A stretch of 64,000 nt of DNA from Plantibacter flavus (GCF_002024505.1 NZ_CP019402.1:2852001-2916000), one strand, 5' to 3'. Counted from the first letter of the stretch, positions 25,391-36,552 are shown. The notes: generated by a model not told the origin, from the sequence alone. Program-made: numbers and translations.

Positions 25391-26506
25391 TCAGAGGACG
25401 TCGTCGCGACCGGACAGCTTGAGGGCGTCGACGACGCTCTTCACCCGCTGCGCGTTGGCACTCGTGGTGACGAGCAGCGCGTCCGGGGTGTCGACGACGA
25501 CGATGTCCTGCACGCCGATGAGGCTGATGACCCGACCGGTCTGGCTGACGACGATGCCGCTGGAAGCGTCCGAGAGCACGCGCGCGTTCTCGCCGAGGAT
25601 GGCGAGGTCGGACTTGCGCCCACCGGAGTTGAGCTTGGCGAGCGAGGCGAAGTCCCCCACGTCGTCCCAGTCGAAGTGCGCCGGCACGACGGCCATGCGA
25701 CCGGCGGCCGCGGCGGGCTCCGCCACGGAGTAGTCGATCGCGATCTTCTCGAGCGCCGGCCAGACGCGGTCGACGACCGGCCCGCGGGCCGCCGCGTCGT
25801 CCCAGACCTCGGCGAGTTCGAGGAGGCCGGCAAGGAGTTCGGGCTTCTGTCGGCCGATCTCCTCGAGCAGGACATCGGCCCGCGAGATGAACATCCCGGC
25901 GTTCCAGAGGTGCTCGCCGCTCGAGACGTACCGCTTGGCCGTGGCGAGGTCGGGCTTCTCGACGAAGGAGTCGACCAGCATGACCCCTTCGGCTCCGCGG
26001 ATGCCGAGGTCGCGGGCGCTCTTGATGTAGCCGAACCCGATGGCGGGCTCCGTGGGCTGGATGCCGATCGTGACGATGTAGCGCTCCTCGGCGGCCGTGA
26101 CGGCCTGGGCGACCGCGGCGCGGAACAGCCGGTCGCCGCGGATCACGTGGTCGGCGGCGAACGAGCCGACGATGACGTCGGGTTCGCGGCGGACGAGGAT
26201 CGCGGCGGCGAGCCCGATCGCGGCGGTCGAGTCGCGCGGCTCGCTCTCGAGGACCACGTTGGCGTCGGCGAGGTCGGGCAGCTGCTGTTCGACGGCCGCT
26301 CGGTGCGCACGCCCGGTGACGACCATGATGCGCTGGTCACCGGCGATCGGCGCGAGGCGGTCCCAGGTCGCGCGCAACAGCGTGCTGCCGGAGCCGGTGA
26401 GGTCGTGCAGGAACTTGGGTGCGTCGGCTCGCGAGAGCGGCCAGAGACGACTGCCGATGCCGCCGGCCGGGATCACTGCGTAGAAGCGTTCGAGGGGCGT
26501 GGTCAT
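25391..26506 (-). CDS. manC: Mannose-1-phosphate guanylyltransferase
   Basis: A 371-residue nucleotidyltransferase. The signature VIPAGGIGSRLWPLSRADAPK binds GTP, and FVEKPD plus LWNAGMFISRADVLLEEI mark the mannose-1-phosphate family. It makes GDP-mannose for cell-wall glycans and glycolipids. It lacks the C-terminal isomerase domain of bifunctional ManC/AlgA. The ATG at 26506 has TACGCT about 6 nt upstream and no RBS, so it is probably leaderless. It is divergent from corA. Confidence 0.9.
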   Translation of the reverse strand: MTTPLERFYAVIPAGGIGSRLWPLSRADAPKFLHDLTGSGSTLLRATWDRLAPIAGDQRIMVVTGRAHRAAVEQQLPDLADANVVLESEPRDSTAAIGLAAAILVRREPDVIVGSFAADHVIRGDRLFRAAVAQAVTAAEERYIVTIGIQPTEPAIGFGYIKSARDLGIRGAEGVMLVDSFVEKPDLATAKRYVSSGEHLWNAGMFISRADVLLEEIGRQKPELLAGLLELAEVWDDAAARGPVVDRVWPALEKIAIDYSVAEPAAAAGRMAVVPAHFDWDDVGDFASLAKLNSGGRKSDLAILGENARVLSDASSGIVVSQTGRVISLIGVQDIVVVDTPDALLVTTSANAQRVKSVVDALKLSGRDDVL

Positions 26507-26613
26507 CCCCCGAGCGTACCGCCAGGCTCCACCCTGAGGACGACGGCACGGAAGCGTCATCTGACGGGTTTACGATGAGCGCCAGATCGAGCATGAGAAA
26601 GAACGGTACGAGC

Positions 26614-27738
26614 ATGGCTGGACGCAACGTCCTCGGGATCCCGATCCCGTCCTTCGGCAGCAAGCAGGCTCCCCCGGTCCCCGTCGGTCCGCCGGACGCA
26701 GCGGACCTCGACGGCCGCAACAGCATCGTCAACGCCTGCATCTACCGCCACGGATCCCGCAGCTCGACGCTCACCTCGCTCGAGGACACCTTCCGCGCAC
26801 TCCATGAGACCCCGGACGGCGTCGCGTGGATCGGGCTCTACCGGCCCGACGCGGGCGAGCTCGGCGTCCTGGCGGCGGAGTTCGGTCTCCACCCGCTCGC
26901 CGTCGAGGACGCCATCACCGCGCACCAGCGGCCGAAGATCGAGCGGTACGACGACGTCCTGTTCGTCGTCCTCAGGGCCGCCAACTACGTCGACGAGACC
27001 GAGACCGTCGAGTTCGGCGAACTGCACGTCTTCGTCGGCCCGAACTTCGTCATCACGCTGCGGCACGCCGAGTCCCCCGACCTCTCGCACGTGCGGGCGC
27101 GGATGGAGCAGGAGCACGAACTCCTCGCCTACGGTCCGCAGGCCATCCTGTACGCCATCATCGACGCCGTCGTCGACGGCTACGGCCCGGTGGTCGCCGG
27201 GCTCTCGAACGACATCGACGAGATCGAAGAGCAGGTCTTCGTCGGCGAGTCCCAGGTCTCCCGCCGGATCTACCAGCTCTCCCGCGAGGTCATCGCCTTC
27301 GAGCGGGCGACGCACCCGCTCAGCGATGTGATGCTGTCGCTCGAACAGGGCAGCGCGAAGTACGGCGTCGCCGACGAACTGCAACGCGGCCTCCGCGACG
27401 TCGCCGACCACCTCACGAGCGTCAACCAGCGGATCGACGCCTACCGGGAGCTGTTGCGCGACATCCTGACCGTGAACAGCACCCTCGTCGGTCAACGCCA
27501 GAACGAGGAGATGGCGAAGATGACCGAGGCGAGCCTCAAGCAGGGCGACGAAGTGAAGAAGATCTCCTCCTGGGCCGCCATCCTGTTCGGCCCGAGTCTC
27601 ATCGCGGGGATCTACGGCATGAACTTCACCCACATGCCGGAGTTGTCATGGTGGTTCGGCTACCCGATGGCGCTCGCGCTCATGGCCACCACGAGCGTCA
27701 TCCTCTACAAGGTGTTCAAACGTCGGAACTGGTTGTGA
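26614..27738 (+). CDS. corA: CorA-family magnesium/cobalt transporter
   Basis: A 374-residue transporter with a large N-terminal cytoplasmic domain and two C-terminal membrane segments. The signature YGMNF follows the first segment (ISSWAAILFGPSLIAGIYGMN), and MPEL is in the periplasmic loop. CorA is a pentameric Mg2+ channel. Start codons at 26575 and 26593 are also in frame; TACGAT at 26571-26576 would place the transcript start downstream of 26575, and the purine-rich AGAAAGAA before 26614 favours the start given. Confidence 0.9.
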   Translation: MAGRNVLGIPIPSFGSKQAPPVPVGPPDAADLDGRNSIVNACIYRHGSRSSTLTSLEDTFRALHETPDGVAWIGLYRPDAGELGVLAAEFGLHPLAVEDAITAHQRPKIERYDDVLFVVLRAANYVDETETVEFGELHVFVGPNFVITLRHAESPDLSHVRARMEQEHELLAYGPQAILYAIIDAVVDGYGPVVAGLSNDIDEIEEQVFVGESQVSRRIYQLSREVIAFERATHPLSDVMLSLEQGSAKYGVADELQRGLRDVADHLTSVNQRIDAYRELLRDILTVNSTLVGQRQNEEMAKMTEASLKQGDEVKKISSWAAILFGPSLIAGIYGMNFTHMPELSWWFGYPMALALMATTSVILYKVFKRRNWL

Positions 27739-27791
27739 ACACCCGGTGTCACCCGGTCGTCGCGCAGATGTCCGGCCTCTCTCGACGTCGA

Positions 27792-27841
27792 GACAGTTAG
27801 GCCAGCCTTAGCGGCGGGACGGCGCATCCCCCGCCTACACT
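27792..27841 (+). promoter_or_regulatory. sdh promoter with candidate DtxR/IdeR box
   Basis: The segment 27792-27810 (GACAGTTAGGCCAGCCTTA) matches the 19-bp DtxR/IdeR consensus at about 13 positions, including the central GTTAGGC. A -10 candidate TACACT lies at 27836-27841. Control of succinate dehydrogenase by DtxR is known in corynebacteria, and the enzyme is rich in iron. The box is a motif match read by eye. Confidence 0.4.
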
Positions 27842-27932
27842 TGGTCCAGCGCGCCGATTCGACGCACGGCAGGCAACAACCCCCGCACGGCAGAACGATC
27901 TGCCGCAGATAGCGACTATCAGGGAGGACCTC

Positions 27933-28361
27933 GTGACCGCGAGTCTCACGCGAACGTCACCGTTGGAATCCACGACATCCAAACGCCCGGCCGGCACCCT
28001 GTACCGGGGCCGTGAGGGCATGTGGTCGTGGGTGCTCCACCGGATCACCGGCGTCGCCATCTTCTTCTTCCTCCTCGTGCACGTCCTCGACACCGCGCTG
28101 GTGCGGGTCTCCCCCGAGGCGTACAACGCGGTCATCGGCACGTACAAGAACCCCATCATGGGGCTCGGTGAGGTCGCACTCGTCGCCGCCATCGCCTACC
28201 ACGCGTACAACGGCATCCGCATCATCCTCATCGACTTCTGGTCGAAGGGCACCAAGTACCAGCGGCCCATGTTCTGGATCGTCATCGGTCTCTGGGTCGT
28301 GACGATGCTGGGCTTCACGCCGCGCCACCTGATCAACGTGTTCAGCGAGATGGGCCACTGA
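27933..28361 (+). CDS. sdhC: Succinate dehydrogenase cytochrome b556 subunit
   Basis: A 142-residue membrane anchor with three hydrophobic segments. SWVLHRITGVAIFFFLLVHVLDTALV contains the HRxTG signature and a haem-ligand His candidate, with a second in IAYHAYNGIRIILID. It anchors the flavoprotein and iron-sulfur subunits and binds haem and menaquinone. The GTG start has a strong GGGAGG Shine-Dalgarno sequence. It is the first gene of sdhCDAB; the stop shares one base with the start of sdhD. Confidence 0.93.
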   Translation: MTASLTRTSPLESTTSKRPAGTLYRGREGMWSWVLHRITGVAIFFFLLVHVLDTALVRVSPEAYNAVIGTYKNPIMGLGEVALVAAIAYHAYNGIRIILIDFWSKGTKYQRPMFWIVIGLWVVTMLGFTPRHLINVFSEMGH

Positions 28362-28807
28362 TGACGACGATCGCCGCTCCCCGCACCCCCGCTCGTCCCG
28401 CGCGCCGCAAGGGCGTCAACTGGGAGAAGTGGGGCTGGATCTACATGCGCGTCTCCGGCGTGATCCTGCTGGTCCTCATCTTCGGCCACCTGTTCGTCAA
28501 CCTCATGGTGGGTGACGGCATCAAGGCCATCGACTTCGCCTTCGTCGGCGGCAAGCTCTCGAACCCCTTCTGGCAGTGGTGGGACGTCGCCATGTTGTGG
28601 CTCGCGCTGATCCACGGCGGCAACGGCATGCGCACCATCGTCAACGACTACGCCACGGGTCGCACGATCCGCGGCGTCCTCAAGGTCGCGATCCTCGCCG
28701 CCGTCACCATCCTCATCATCCTCGGGACCCTGGTCGTCTTCACCTTCGACCCGTGCCCCGCCGGCGCACCTGCAGACCTGCTCGCGTCGTTCTGCCCCGC
28801 CAACTGA
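28361..28807 (+). CDS. sdhD: Succinate dehydrogenase hydrophobic membrane anchor
   Basis: A 148-residue protein with three membrane segments ([22 protein letters not shown], the middle [17 protein letters not shown] region and [19 protein letters not shown]). His in FGHLF and in LIHGGNG are haem/quinone-site candidates, as in the SdhD family. The start ATG overlaps the sdhC stop by one base. Confidence 0.92.
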   Translation: MTTIAAPRTPARPARRKGVNWEKWGWIYMRVSGVILLVLIFGHLFVNLMVGDGIKAIDFAFVGGKLSNPFWQWWDVAMLWLALIHGGNGMRTIVNDYATGRTIRGVLKVAILAAVTILIILGTLVVFTFDPCPAGAPADLLASFCPAN

Positions 28808-28833
28808 GCAACCGAGACCGAGCAACGGAAACC

Positions 28834-30636
28834 GTGACTACAGAAACCACCGAGTCCACCGTCATCGACGGCATCCACTACCACCAGTTCGACATCGTGA
28901 TCGTCGGTGCCGGCGGTGCCGGCATGCGCGCCGCGATCGAGGCCGGCCCCGGAGCGAAGACGGCCGTCATCTCCAAGCTCTACCCGACGCGGTCCCACAC
29001 GGGAGCGGCGCAGGGCGGTATGGCCGCTGCGCTCGCGAACGTCGAGGAGGACAGCTGGGAGTGGCACACCTTCGACACCATCAAGGGCGGCGACTACCTC
29101 GTCGACCAAGATGCTGCGGAGATCCTCGCGAAGGAGGCCATCGACGCGGTCATCGACCTCGAGAACATGGGTCTGCCGTTCAACCGCACCCCCGAGGGCA
29201 AGATCGACCAGCGTCGCTTCGGCGGCCACACCCGCGACCACGGCAAGGCTCCGGTCCGCCGCGCCTGCTACGCGGCAGACCGCACCGGCCACATGATCCT
29301 GCAGACGCTGTTCCAGAACTGCGTCCGCCTCGGCATCAACTTCTTCAACGAGTACTACGCACTCGACCTGATCATGACGAACGTCGACGGCGTCGACAAG
29401 CCGTCCGGTGTGGTCGCGTACGAGCTCTCCACCGGCGAGATCCACGTCTTCCAGGCGAAGGCGGTCATCTTCGCCACCGGTGGCTTCGGCAAGATCTACA
29501 AGACGACCTCGAACGCCCACACCCTCACGGGCGACGGCGTCGGGATCATCTGGCGCAAGGGTCTCCCGCTCGAGGACATGGAGTTCTTCCAGTTCCACCC
29601 CACCGGCCTCGCCGGTCTCGGCATCCTCCTCACCGAGGGAGCCCGAGGCGAGGGTGCGATCCTCCGGAACGCGAGCGGTGAACGCTTCATGGAGCGGTAC
29701 GCGCCGACCATCAAGGACCTCGCCCCGCGAGACATCGTCGCGCGCTGCATGGTCCAGGAGGTCGCGGAAGGCCGCGGTGCCGGACCGAACAAGGACTACG
29801 TCTACCTCGACTGCACCCACCTCGGTGCCGAGGTCCTCGAGACCAAGCTGCCCGACATCACCGAGTTCGCGCGCACCTACCTCGGCGTCGACCCGGTGAC
29901 GGAGCCCGTCCCGGTCATGCCGACGGCGCACTACGCCATGGGCGGCATCCCGACGAACGTCAAGGCCGAGGTCCTGAGCGACAACAACACCGTCGTCCCC
30001 GGCCTGTACGCGGCCGGCGAGTGCGCGTGCGTGTCCGTCCACGGCTCGAACCGACTCGGCACGAACTCCCTCCTCGACATCAACGTGTTCGGCAAGCGCG
30101 CCGGCAACAACGCCGTCGAGTACGTCCAGAGCGTCGACTTCACGCCCCTGCCCGAGAACCCCGCCGGTTTCGTCTCCGGCCTCATCGAGCAGATGCGGAA
30201 CTCCAACGGCACCGAGCGGATCTCCACGATCCGCAAGGAACTCCAGGAGGAGATGGACCGCAACGCCCAGGTGTTCCGGACGGACGAGTCCCTCGCCGGA
30301 GTCACCGCCACCATCCACAACCTGCGCGAGCGGTACCAGAACATCGCCGTCCAGGACAAGGGCAAGCGTTTCAACACCGACCTCCTCGAGGCGATCGAGC
30401 TGGGCTTCCTGCTCGACCTCGCCGAGGTCGTCGTCTACTCCGCTCGCAACCGTCAGGAGAGCCGCGGCGGTCACATGCGCGACGACTACCCGAAGCGCGA
30501 CGACGAGAACTACATGAAGCACACGATGGCGTACCTGTCCGGCGACCCGCACTCGTCCGACGCGGCCGACCACATCCGGCTCGACTGGAAGCCCGTGGTC
30601 ATCACGCGGTACCAGCCGATGGAGAGGAAGTACTAG
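28834..30636 (+). CDS. sdhA: Succinate dehydrogenase flavoprotein subunit
   Basis: A 600-residue flavoprotein. It has an FAD Rossmann motif ([19 protein letters not shown]) and the covalent-FAD region [12 protein letters not shown] (His). Catalytic-site blocks include [20 protein letters not shown] and the Arg-bearing [16 protein letters not shown], then [13 protein letters not shown] and [19 protein letters not shown]. It oxidises succinate to fumarate in the TCA cycle and passes electrons to SdhB. The start is GTG at 28834, 26 nt after sdhD. Confidence 0.95.
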   Translation: MTTETTESTVIDGIHYHQFDIVIVGAGGAGMRAAIEAGPGAKTAVISKLYPTRSHTGAAQGGMAAALANVEEDSWEWHTFDTIKGGDYLVDQDAAEILAKEAIDAVIDLENMGLPFNRTPEGKIDQRRFGGHTRDHGKAPVRRACYAADRTGHMILQTLFQNCVRLGINFFNEYYALDLIMTNVDGVDKPSGVVAYELSTGEIHVFQAKAVIFATGGFGKIYKTTSNAHTLTGDGVGIIWRKGLPLEDMEFFQFHPTGLAGLGILLTEGARGEGAILRNASGERFMERYAPTIKDLAPRDIVARCMVQEVAEGRGAGPNKDYVYLDCTHLGAEVLETKLPDITEFARTYLGVDPVTEPVPVMPTAHYAMGGIPTNVKAEVLSDNNTVVPGLYAAGECACVSVHGSNRLGTNSLLDINVFGKRAGNNAVEYVQSVDFTPLPENPAGFVSGLIEQMRNSNGTERISTIRKELQEEMDRNAQVFRTDESLAGVTATIHNLRERYQNIAVQDKGKRFNTDLLEAIELGFLLDLAEVVVYSARNRQESRGGHMRDDYPKRDDENYMKHTMAYLSGDPHSSDAADHIRLDWKPVVITRYQPMERKY

Positions 30637-30638
30637 CG

Positions 30639-31406
30639 ATGAGCACTGCAACGCTCGAGAACCCGCCGGCCGCGGCACCGGAGGAGATCCAGTCCTTCAC
30701 GGTCACCCTGATCATCCGTCGGTTCGACCCGGACGTGGACGCCGAGCCGCGCTGGGAGGACTTCGACGTCGAGATGTTCCCGACGGACCGCATCCTGGAC
30801 GCGCTCCACAAGATCAAGTGGGAACAGGACGGGACCCTCACCTTCCGTCGCTCCTGCGCACACGGCATCTGCGGCTCCGACGCCATGCGGATCAACGGCC
30901 GGAACCGCCTCGCCTGCAAGACGCTGATCAAGGACCTCGACATCTCGAAGCCGATCTACGTCGAGGCGATCAAGGGTCTGCCGCTCGAGAAGGACCTCGT
31001 CGTCGACATGGACCCCTTCTTCGCGTCGTTCCGCGAGGTGCAGCCGTTCCTCATGCCCGGCAAGCCCGCGGAGAAGAACAAGGAGCGCGTGCAGTCGGTC
31101 GCCGAGCGTGCCCGCTTCGACGACACCACGAAGTGCATCCTGTGCGCCGCGTGCACCTCGTCGTGCCCCGTCTTCTGGACCGACGGCCAGTACTTCGGCC
31201 CGGCGGCGATCGTGAACGCGCACCGCTTCATCTTCGACTCCCGCGACGACGCCTCGCAGGTCCGCCTGGACATCCTCAACGACCAGGAGGGCGTGTGGCG
31301 CTGCCGCACCACCTTCAACTGCACCGAGGCGTGCCCCCGCGGCATCCAGGTCACGCAGGCGATCGCCGAGGTCAAGCAGGCCATGATCTCCGGCAAGGTC
31401 TCCTAG
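30639..31406 (+). CDS. sdhB: Succinate dehydrogenase iron-sulfur subunit
   Basis: A 255-residue protein. The N-terminal 2Fe-2S ferredoxin domain has RSCAHGICGSDAMRING and the later Cys in RLACKTL. The C-terminal domain has CILCAACTSSCPVFW and CTEACPRGI, the ligands of the 4Fe-4S and 3Fe-4S centres. GAGAGGAAG precedes the ATG. It is the last gene of the operon and is followed by a strong terminator. Confidence 0.95.
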   Translation: MSTATLENPPAAAPEEIQSFTVTLIIRRFDPDVDAEPRWEDFDVEMFPTDRILDALHKIKWEQDGTLTFRRSCAHGICGSDAMRINGRNRLACKTLIKDLDISKPIYVEAIKGLPLEKDLVVDMDPFFASFREVQPFLMPGKPAEKNKERVQSVAERARFDDTTKCILCAACTSSCPVFWTDGQYFGPAAIVNAHRFIFDSRDDASQVRLDILNDQEGVWRCRTTFNCTEACPRGIQVTQAIAEVKQAMISGKVS

Positions 31407-31424
31407 CCCACACCCGGTTCATCC

Positions 31425-31455
31425 GTCCGGCCCAGCGCACCGCGCTGGGCCGGAC
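31425..31455 (+). terminator. Terminator after sdhB
   Basis: GTCCGGCCCAGCGC (31425-31438) and GCGCTGGGCCGGAC (31442-31455) form a perfect 14-bp stem with an ACC loop, 19 nt after the sdhB stop. It also lies 3' of the convergent ptsI gene and can serve both directions. Confidence 0.8.
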
Positions 31456-31490
31456 GTGTTCGTGCGGGAGGATCCGTGCATCGAGCGACG

Positions 31491-33149
31491 TCAGGCCAGC
31501 GCGGCAGCTCTCGCTTCAGCAGGCGACGCGGCGCTCAGGGCGTCCATCGCCATGGCGCGAGCTGCCTCGAGCGTGTAGCGGCGCAGCTCGCTCCGGACGT
31601 CGCCGAGCGCGGCCGGGGTGACCGAGAGACTCGTCGCCCCGAGGCCGACGAGCACGACCGCGAGGGCCGGATCCGCTGCCGCCTCCCCACAGACGCCGAT
31701 CGAGCGCCCTGAGGCGAGACCGGCGTCACCGACGAGCTTGACGAGCCGCAGCACGGCCGGGTGCCACGGATCCTGGTACGAGCCGAGGGGCCCGAGGAGA
31801 CGGTCCGCCGCGAGCGTGTACTGCGTCAGGTCGTTGGTCCCGATGCTCACGAAGTCCGCGACCCCGAGGATCTGCGCGGCGAGCAGCGCACTCGACGGCA
31901 CCTCGATCATCGCCCCGACCGTGCGCAGCCCGAGCCGCTTGGCGAGCGTCACGAACGCCGCGGCTTCGGGAAGGTCGGCGATCATCGGGGCCATCACCCA
32001 GAGGTCCGCCTCGTGGGCGTCCTGTGCGAGCGCGAGCGCCGTGAGCTGGTCTCGGAGCACCTCGTCATGAGCGCGGAGCGCCCGGATGCCCCGCACCCCG
32101 AGCGCCGGATTGGGCTCGGCGTCGTCCGGTCGGAGGAAGGCGAGCGGCTTGTCGGCTCCGGCGTCGAACACCCGGACGACGACGCGCTTCCCCGGGAACG
32201 CCGCGAGCAACTCGCCGTAGCGGTCAGCCTGTTCGGCGACGCCAGGCGCCTCCGCGCGATCGAGGAAGAGGAGCTCGGTGCGGAACAGCCCGACCCCTTC
32301 GGCGCCGAGGGCCAGGGCACCGGGCGCGCCGGCGACGGACCCGAGGTTCGCGAGCAGGGGCACCGGGGTGCCGTCGGCGAGTTCGCCCGGCGAGCGCGGT
32401 GAGACCCGCACGCGCTCGGCCGCGGTGGACCGGGCCGACCGCACCTCGCGCTTCGTCGGCGACCCCGTGACGACCCCGGCTCCGGCGTCGACGAGGACGA
32501 TCTCACCGTCCTCGAACTGCTCGGCTCCGGCGACGCCCACGACGGCGATGAGCGACTGCTCGCGCGCGAGGATGGCCGTGTGCGAGGTCGCCGAGCCGCC
32601 ACTCGTCACGAGGGCCAGCACCCGATCGAGATCGAGGAGTGCGGCGTCCGCCGGAGCGAGGTCCGCGGCGACGAGGACGAACGGCTCCTCCGACTCGGGC
32701 GGACCGGGGACAGGCCGACCGAGCAACCGTGCGATGACCCGTTGCGAGACGTCACCGACGTCGGTCGCGCGCGCCGCCATCGGCTCCCCCAGGTTGAAGA
32801 GGACCTGCTGGACCGTCGCCAGGGCCTCGAACACGGCGCGCTCCGCGGAACGCCCCGCTGCGATGCGCGTCGCGACGTCCTCTGCCAGTGCCGGGTCGTC
32901 GGCCATGACCGCCTGCGCTTCGAGCACGTCCTGCGCATGTCCGCCGGCTCGTCGAGCCCGCTCCTCCAGGTCGACCCGCGTCGCGCTGAGCGCCGCGACG
33001 GCCCTGGCCTGTTCGAGCGTGACGTCCCCGCCGAACGGGTCGGCACTCGGTTCGGGCAACGGCTCCGGCATGCGGAGCACGGGACCGGCCACGACGCCGC
33101 GTCCGACGCCGGTGCCGGTGAACGTGCGTTGCCCCTCCGCCTCGCGCAT
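31491..33149 (-). CDS. ptsI: PTS enzyme I (phosphoenolpyruvate-protein phosphotransferase)
   Basis: A 552-residue enzyme. The active-site His190 is in TSGGSATSHTAILARE. The PEP-binding barrel shows EGVGLFRTELLFL, VRVFDAGADKP, GAMIEVPSSALLA, DFVSIGTNDLTQYTLAADR and the C-terminal active Cys in SIGVCGEAA. It moves phosphate from PEP to HPr at the start of the PTS chain. No HPr gene is next to it. It is the likely source of phosphate for the IIA-IIB pair at 12447-13183. The gene is divergent from the YihY gene. Confidence 0.93.
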   Translation of the reverse strand: MREAEGQRTFTGTGVGRGVVAGPVLRMPEPLPEPSADPFGGDVTLEQARAVAALSATRVDLEERARRAGGHAQDVLEAQAVMADDPALAEDVATRIAAGRSAERAVFEALATVQQVLFNLGEPMAARATDVGDVSQRVIARLLGRPVPGPPESEEPFVLVAADLAPADAALLDLDRVLALVTSGGSATSHTAILAREQSLIAVVGVAGAEQFEDGEIVLVDAGAGVVTGSPTKREVRSARSTAAERVRVSPRSPGELADGTPVPLLANLGSVAGAPGALALGAEGVGLFRTELLFLDRAEAPGVAEQADRYGELLAAFPGKRVVVRVFDAGADKPLAFLRPDDAEPNPALGVRGIRALRAHDEVLRDQLTALALAQDAHEADLWVMAPMIADLPEAAAFVTLAKRLGLRTVGAMIEVPSSALLAAQILGVADFVSIGTNDLTQYTLAADRLLGPLGSYQDPWHPAVLRLVKLVGDAGLASGRSIGVCGEAAADPALAVVLVGLGATSLSVTPAALGDVRSELRRYTLEAARAMAMDALSAASPAEARAAALA

Positions 33150-33206
33150 GGTTCGACCCTAGTGCACCGCCTCTCCCCCGGTCCGGCCCGCTTGTAGGCT
33201 GGTCCG

Positions 33207-34514
33207 GTGACCAATCCGCGTGCGCCGAGGAAGGACTCCGCCGACGCGCCGGACGTCAGCACCACCCCCAGGGTGCGGCTCCAGCAGACGCCACCTCCGC
33301 TGGTGTTCCAATGGATCCAGAACAGCGAGAACCCGTTCATCCGACGACTCGCGCCCCGCGCGGCGAGAGCGGAGCGCGCCACGACGTGGGTCATGCGGTT
33401 GAAGCCCTATCGCGTCATCCATCGGTATCTCGCCATGGACGGCAACCTCCTGGCCGCCGGGATCAGCTTCCAGGCCGTCTTCGCCGTGTTCGCAGCGGTC
33501 TACGTCGGATTCGCCATCACCGGCATCTGGCTCGGTAGCAACGCCGAGGTCTTCCAAGCACTGGTGGAGATCATCAACCGCGCCGTCCCCGGCCTCATCG
33601 GCACCGACGGCGAAGGCATCATCGCCGAGGAGCAGCTGTCGAGCGCCTCCCTCCTCGGGTGGACCGGGGTCATCGCCGCCGTCGGACTCATCTGGACGGC
33701 GATCGGATGGTTGTACTACACCCGGCAGGCGGTCCGGTCGATCTTCGCGCTCCCGAAGGTCGCCGCGAGCTTCTTCCTGCTGAAGGTCGTCGACCTCGTG
33801 CTCGCGCTCGCCTTCGGCGTCCTCCTCCTCGTCTCCGCGACGCTGTCGGTCGCCAGCACCCAGGCGCTCAGCTGGCTGCTGTCGCTCGTCGGACTGGAGG
33901 GCACGTTCTGGGTGACCGTCGGCAGCCGGGTCGTCGGACTGGTCGTCGCGGTCGTCGTGAACCTCGTCACCCTCGGCGCCATGTACCGCGTGCTCAGCCG
34001 GATCCGGATCCCGTGGCGCAACCTCTTCGGCGGCGCGCTCCTCGGCAGTCTGGTGCTCTCGCTCCTGAGCGTCGCGAGCAGTGCGGTGATCGCCGGGGCC
34101 TCCCGGAACCCGTTGCTCGCGACCTTCGCGGTGTTCATCGGCCTCATGCTGTGGTTCAACCTCGTGAGCCGCGTCATCCTCGCCTCCGCCGCGTGGATTG
34201 CCGTGGGTCTCGACGACCAGGGCATCAGTGTGCACACGACGACACCGGAGGAGCAGGCGGCCGAAGAGCTGGCGGCCAGGAGACTGATCGCCGAGGCGGA
34301 ACTGCGGGAGGCTCGCGAATCCCTCCGGCGCGCCAAGGGCCCGGCGGTCTGGTTCGCCCGCCGACGCGTGCGGCACGCCGAGGAGGCCTCGGCCGAGCTC
34401 ATCCGACAGCACGGCGAAGACCCCGAGTCGCCCGTGGCGGACGCGTCGGACACGCCCCATCGCCGACGCCCGGGCGGACGCCGGGGCCAGGGCGTTGTCG
34501 GCCCCCGCGACTAA
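33207..34514 (+). CDS. YihY/virulence factor BrkB family membrane protein
   Basis: A 435-residue protein with six membrane segments between ~75 and 335 (for example LLAAGISFQAVFAVFAAVYVGFAITGIWL and IFALPKVAASFFLLKVVDLVLALAFGVLL, quoted in part) and charged N- and C-terminal tails. The C-terminal ~90 residues are a helical Glu/Arg-rich cytoplasmic tail. The function of the family is not settled. The GTG start lies 6 nt after TAGGCT (33195-33200), a leaderless arrangement. Confidence 0.85.
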   Translation: MTNPRAPRKDSADAPDVSTTPRVRLQQTPPPLVFQWIQNSENPFIRRLAPRAARAERATTWVMRLKPYRVIHRYLAMDGNLLAAGISFQAVFAVFAAVYVGFAITGIWLGSNAEVFQALVEIINRAVPGLIGTDGEGIIAEEQLSSASLLGWTGVIAAVGLIWTAIGWLYYTRQAVRSIFALPKVAASFFLLKVVDLVLALAFGVLLLVSATLSVASTQALSWLLSLVGLEGTFWVTVGSRVVGLVVAVVVNLVTLGAMYRVLSRIRIPWRNLFGGALLGSLVLSLLSVASSAVIAGASRNPLLATFAVFIGLMLWFNLVSRVILASAAWIAVGLDDQGISVHTTTPEEQAAEELAARRLIAEAELREARESLRRAKGPAVWFARRRVRHAEEASAELIRQHGEDPESPVADASDTPHRRRPGGRRGQGVVGPRD

Positions 34515-34523
34515 GCTGGAGGC

Positions 34524-35369
34524 ATGTCTGCACCCCTCCGCATCGCCAGTGTCAACGTCAACGGAGTCCGCGCGGCCTTCCGCAAAGGGATGGGCGACTG
34601 GCTCGAAGACCGCGGGGTCGACATCCTCGCCCTGCAGGAGGTCCGCGCCGCGACGAGCGACCTCGAGACGCTGTTCGGACCAGAGTGGAACATCCTGCAC
34701 GATGCCGCGACCGCCAAGGGGCGCGCAGGCGTCGCGATCGTCAGCCGTCGCTCGGCGGGCATCCACCGCGTCGCCCTCGGAGCCGACGACTTCGACAGCG
34801 CGGGTCGTTGGATCGAGGCCGACTTCGACATCGACGGCACCCTCGTCACGGTCGTGAGCACCTACGTGCACTCCGGCGAGGTCGACACCCCCAAGCAGGT
34901 CGAGAAGTTCCGCTTCCTCGAGGCGATGCTCGAGCGGCTGCCCGCACTGCGCGAGCACAACCCGCTGTCCCTCGTCGTCGGCGACCTCAACGTGGGCCAC
35001 ACCGAGCTCGACATCAAGAACTGGAAGGGCAACGTCAAGCGTGCCGGCTTCCTGCCCGCCGAGCGGTCCTACTTCGACCGCTACCTCGGCCCGGCGGGCG
35101 AGCCGGTGACGGGCGTCGACGGCGTGACCGGCACCGGCCTCGGCTGGGTCGACATCGGGCGTCAGTCCGCCGGCCAGGTCCCTGGTCCCTACACCTGGTG
35201 GTCCCAGCGCGGCCAGGCCTTCGACACCGACACCGGCTGGCGCATCGACTATCAGCTCGCCACTCCCGAGCTCGCGGCCCTCGCCTCCGGGTACACCATC
35301 GACCGCGCTGCGGCATACGACCAGCGATGGTCCGATCACGCCCCCGTCGTCGTCGACTACGCCGTCTGA
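34524..35369 (+). CDS. xthA: Exodeoxyribonuclease III
   Basis: A 281-residue enzyme of the EEP nuclease family. Catalytic residues are visible: Asn in SVNVNGVRAAF, Glu in LALQEVRA, Asp-Leu-Asn in VVGDLNVGH, Asp in WRIDYQLA and the terminal His in RWSDHAPVVVDY. It is an AP endonuclease and 3'-5' exonuclease of base excision repair. TAAGCT and a GGAGG both lie just before the ATG, so it could be leaderless or leadered. Confidence 0.93.
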   Translation: MSAPLRIASVNVNGVRAAFRKGMGDWLEDRGVDILALQEVRAATSDLETLFGPEWNILHDAATAKGRAGVAIVSRRSAGIHRVALGADDFDSAGRWIEADFDIDGTLVTVVSTYVHSGEVDTPKQVEKFRFLEAMLERLPALREHNPLSLVVGDLNVGHTELDIKNWKGNVKRAGFLPAERSYFDRYLGPAGEPVTGVDGVTGTGLGWVDIGRQSAGQVPGPYTWWSQRGQAFDTDTGWRIDYQLATPELAALASGYTIDRAAAYDQRWSDHAPVVVDYAV

Positions 35370-36443
<1,074 letters not shown>

Positions 36444-36457
36444 TCCCGCCGTCCGTT

Positions 36458-36552
36458 CGCAACTCCTGCTCGTCGCTGTCCGCAAGCCCGCGCCCGCCGC
36501 ATTCAGCGCGCAGCCCGCGAAGTGCCCGCGCGGTGGGCAGGAGTTGTGCGCA
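36458..36552. repeat. Inverted-repeat element at the 3' edge of the first nuclease cassette
   Basis: CAACTCCTGC (36460-36469) and GCAGGAGTTG (36537-36546) are perfect 10-bp inverted arms about 67 nt apart; the right arm continues TGCGCA. The right half lies inside the 3' end of the nuclease gene, which ends at 36503, so the repeat encodes part of the C-terminus (VRTTPAHR). The arms match those at 37525-37603 and 37666-37768 on the other side of the gene. Confidence 0.75.
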
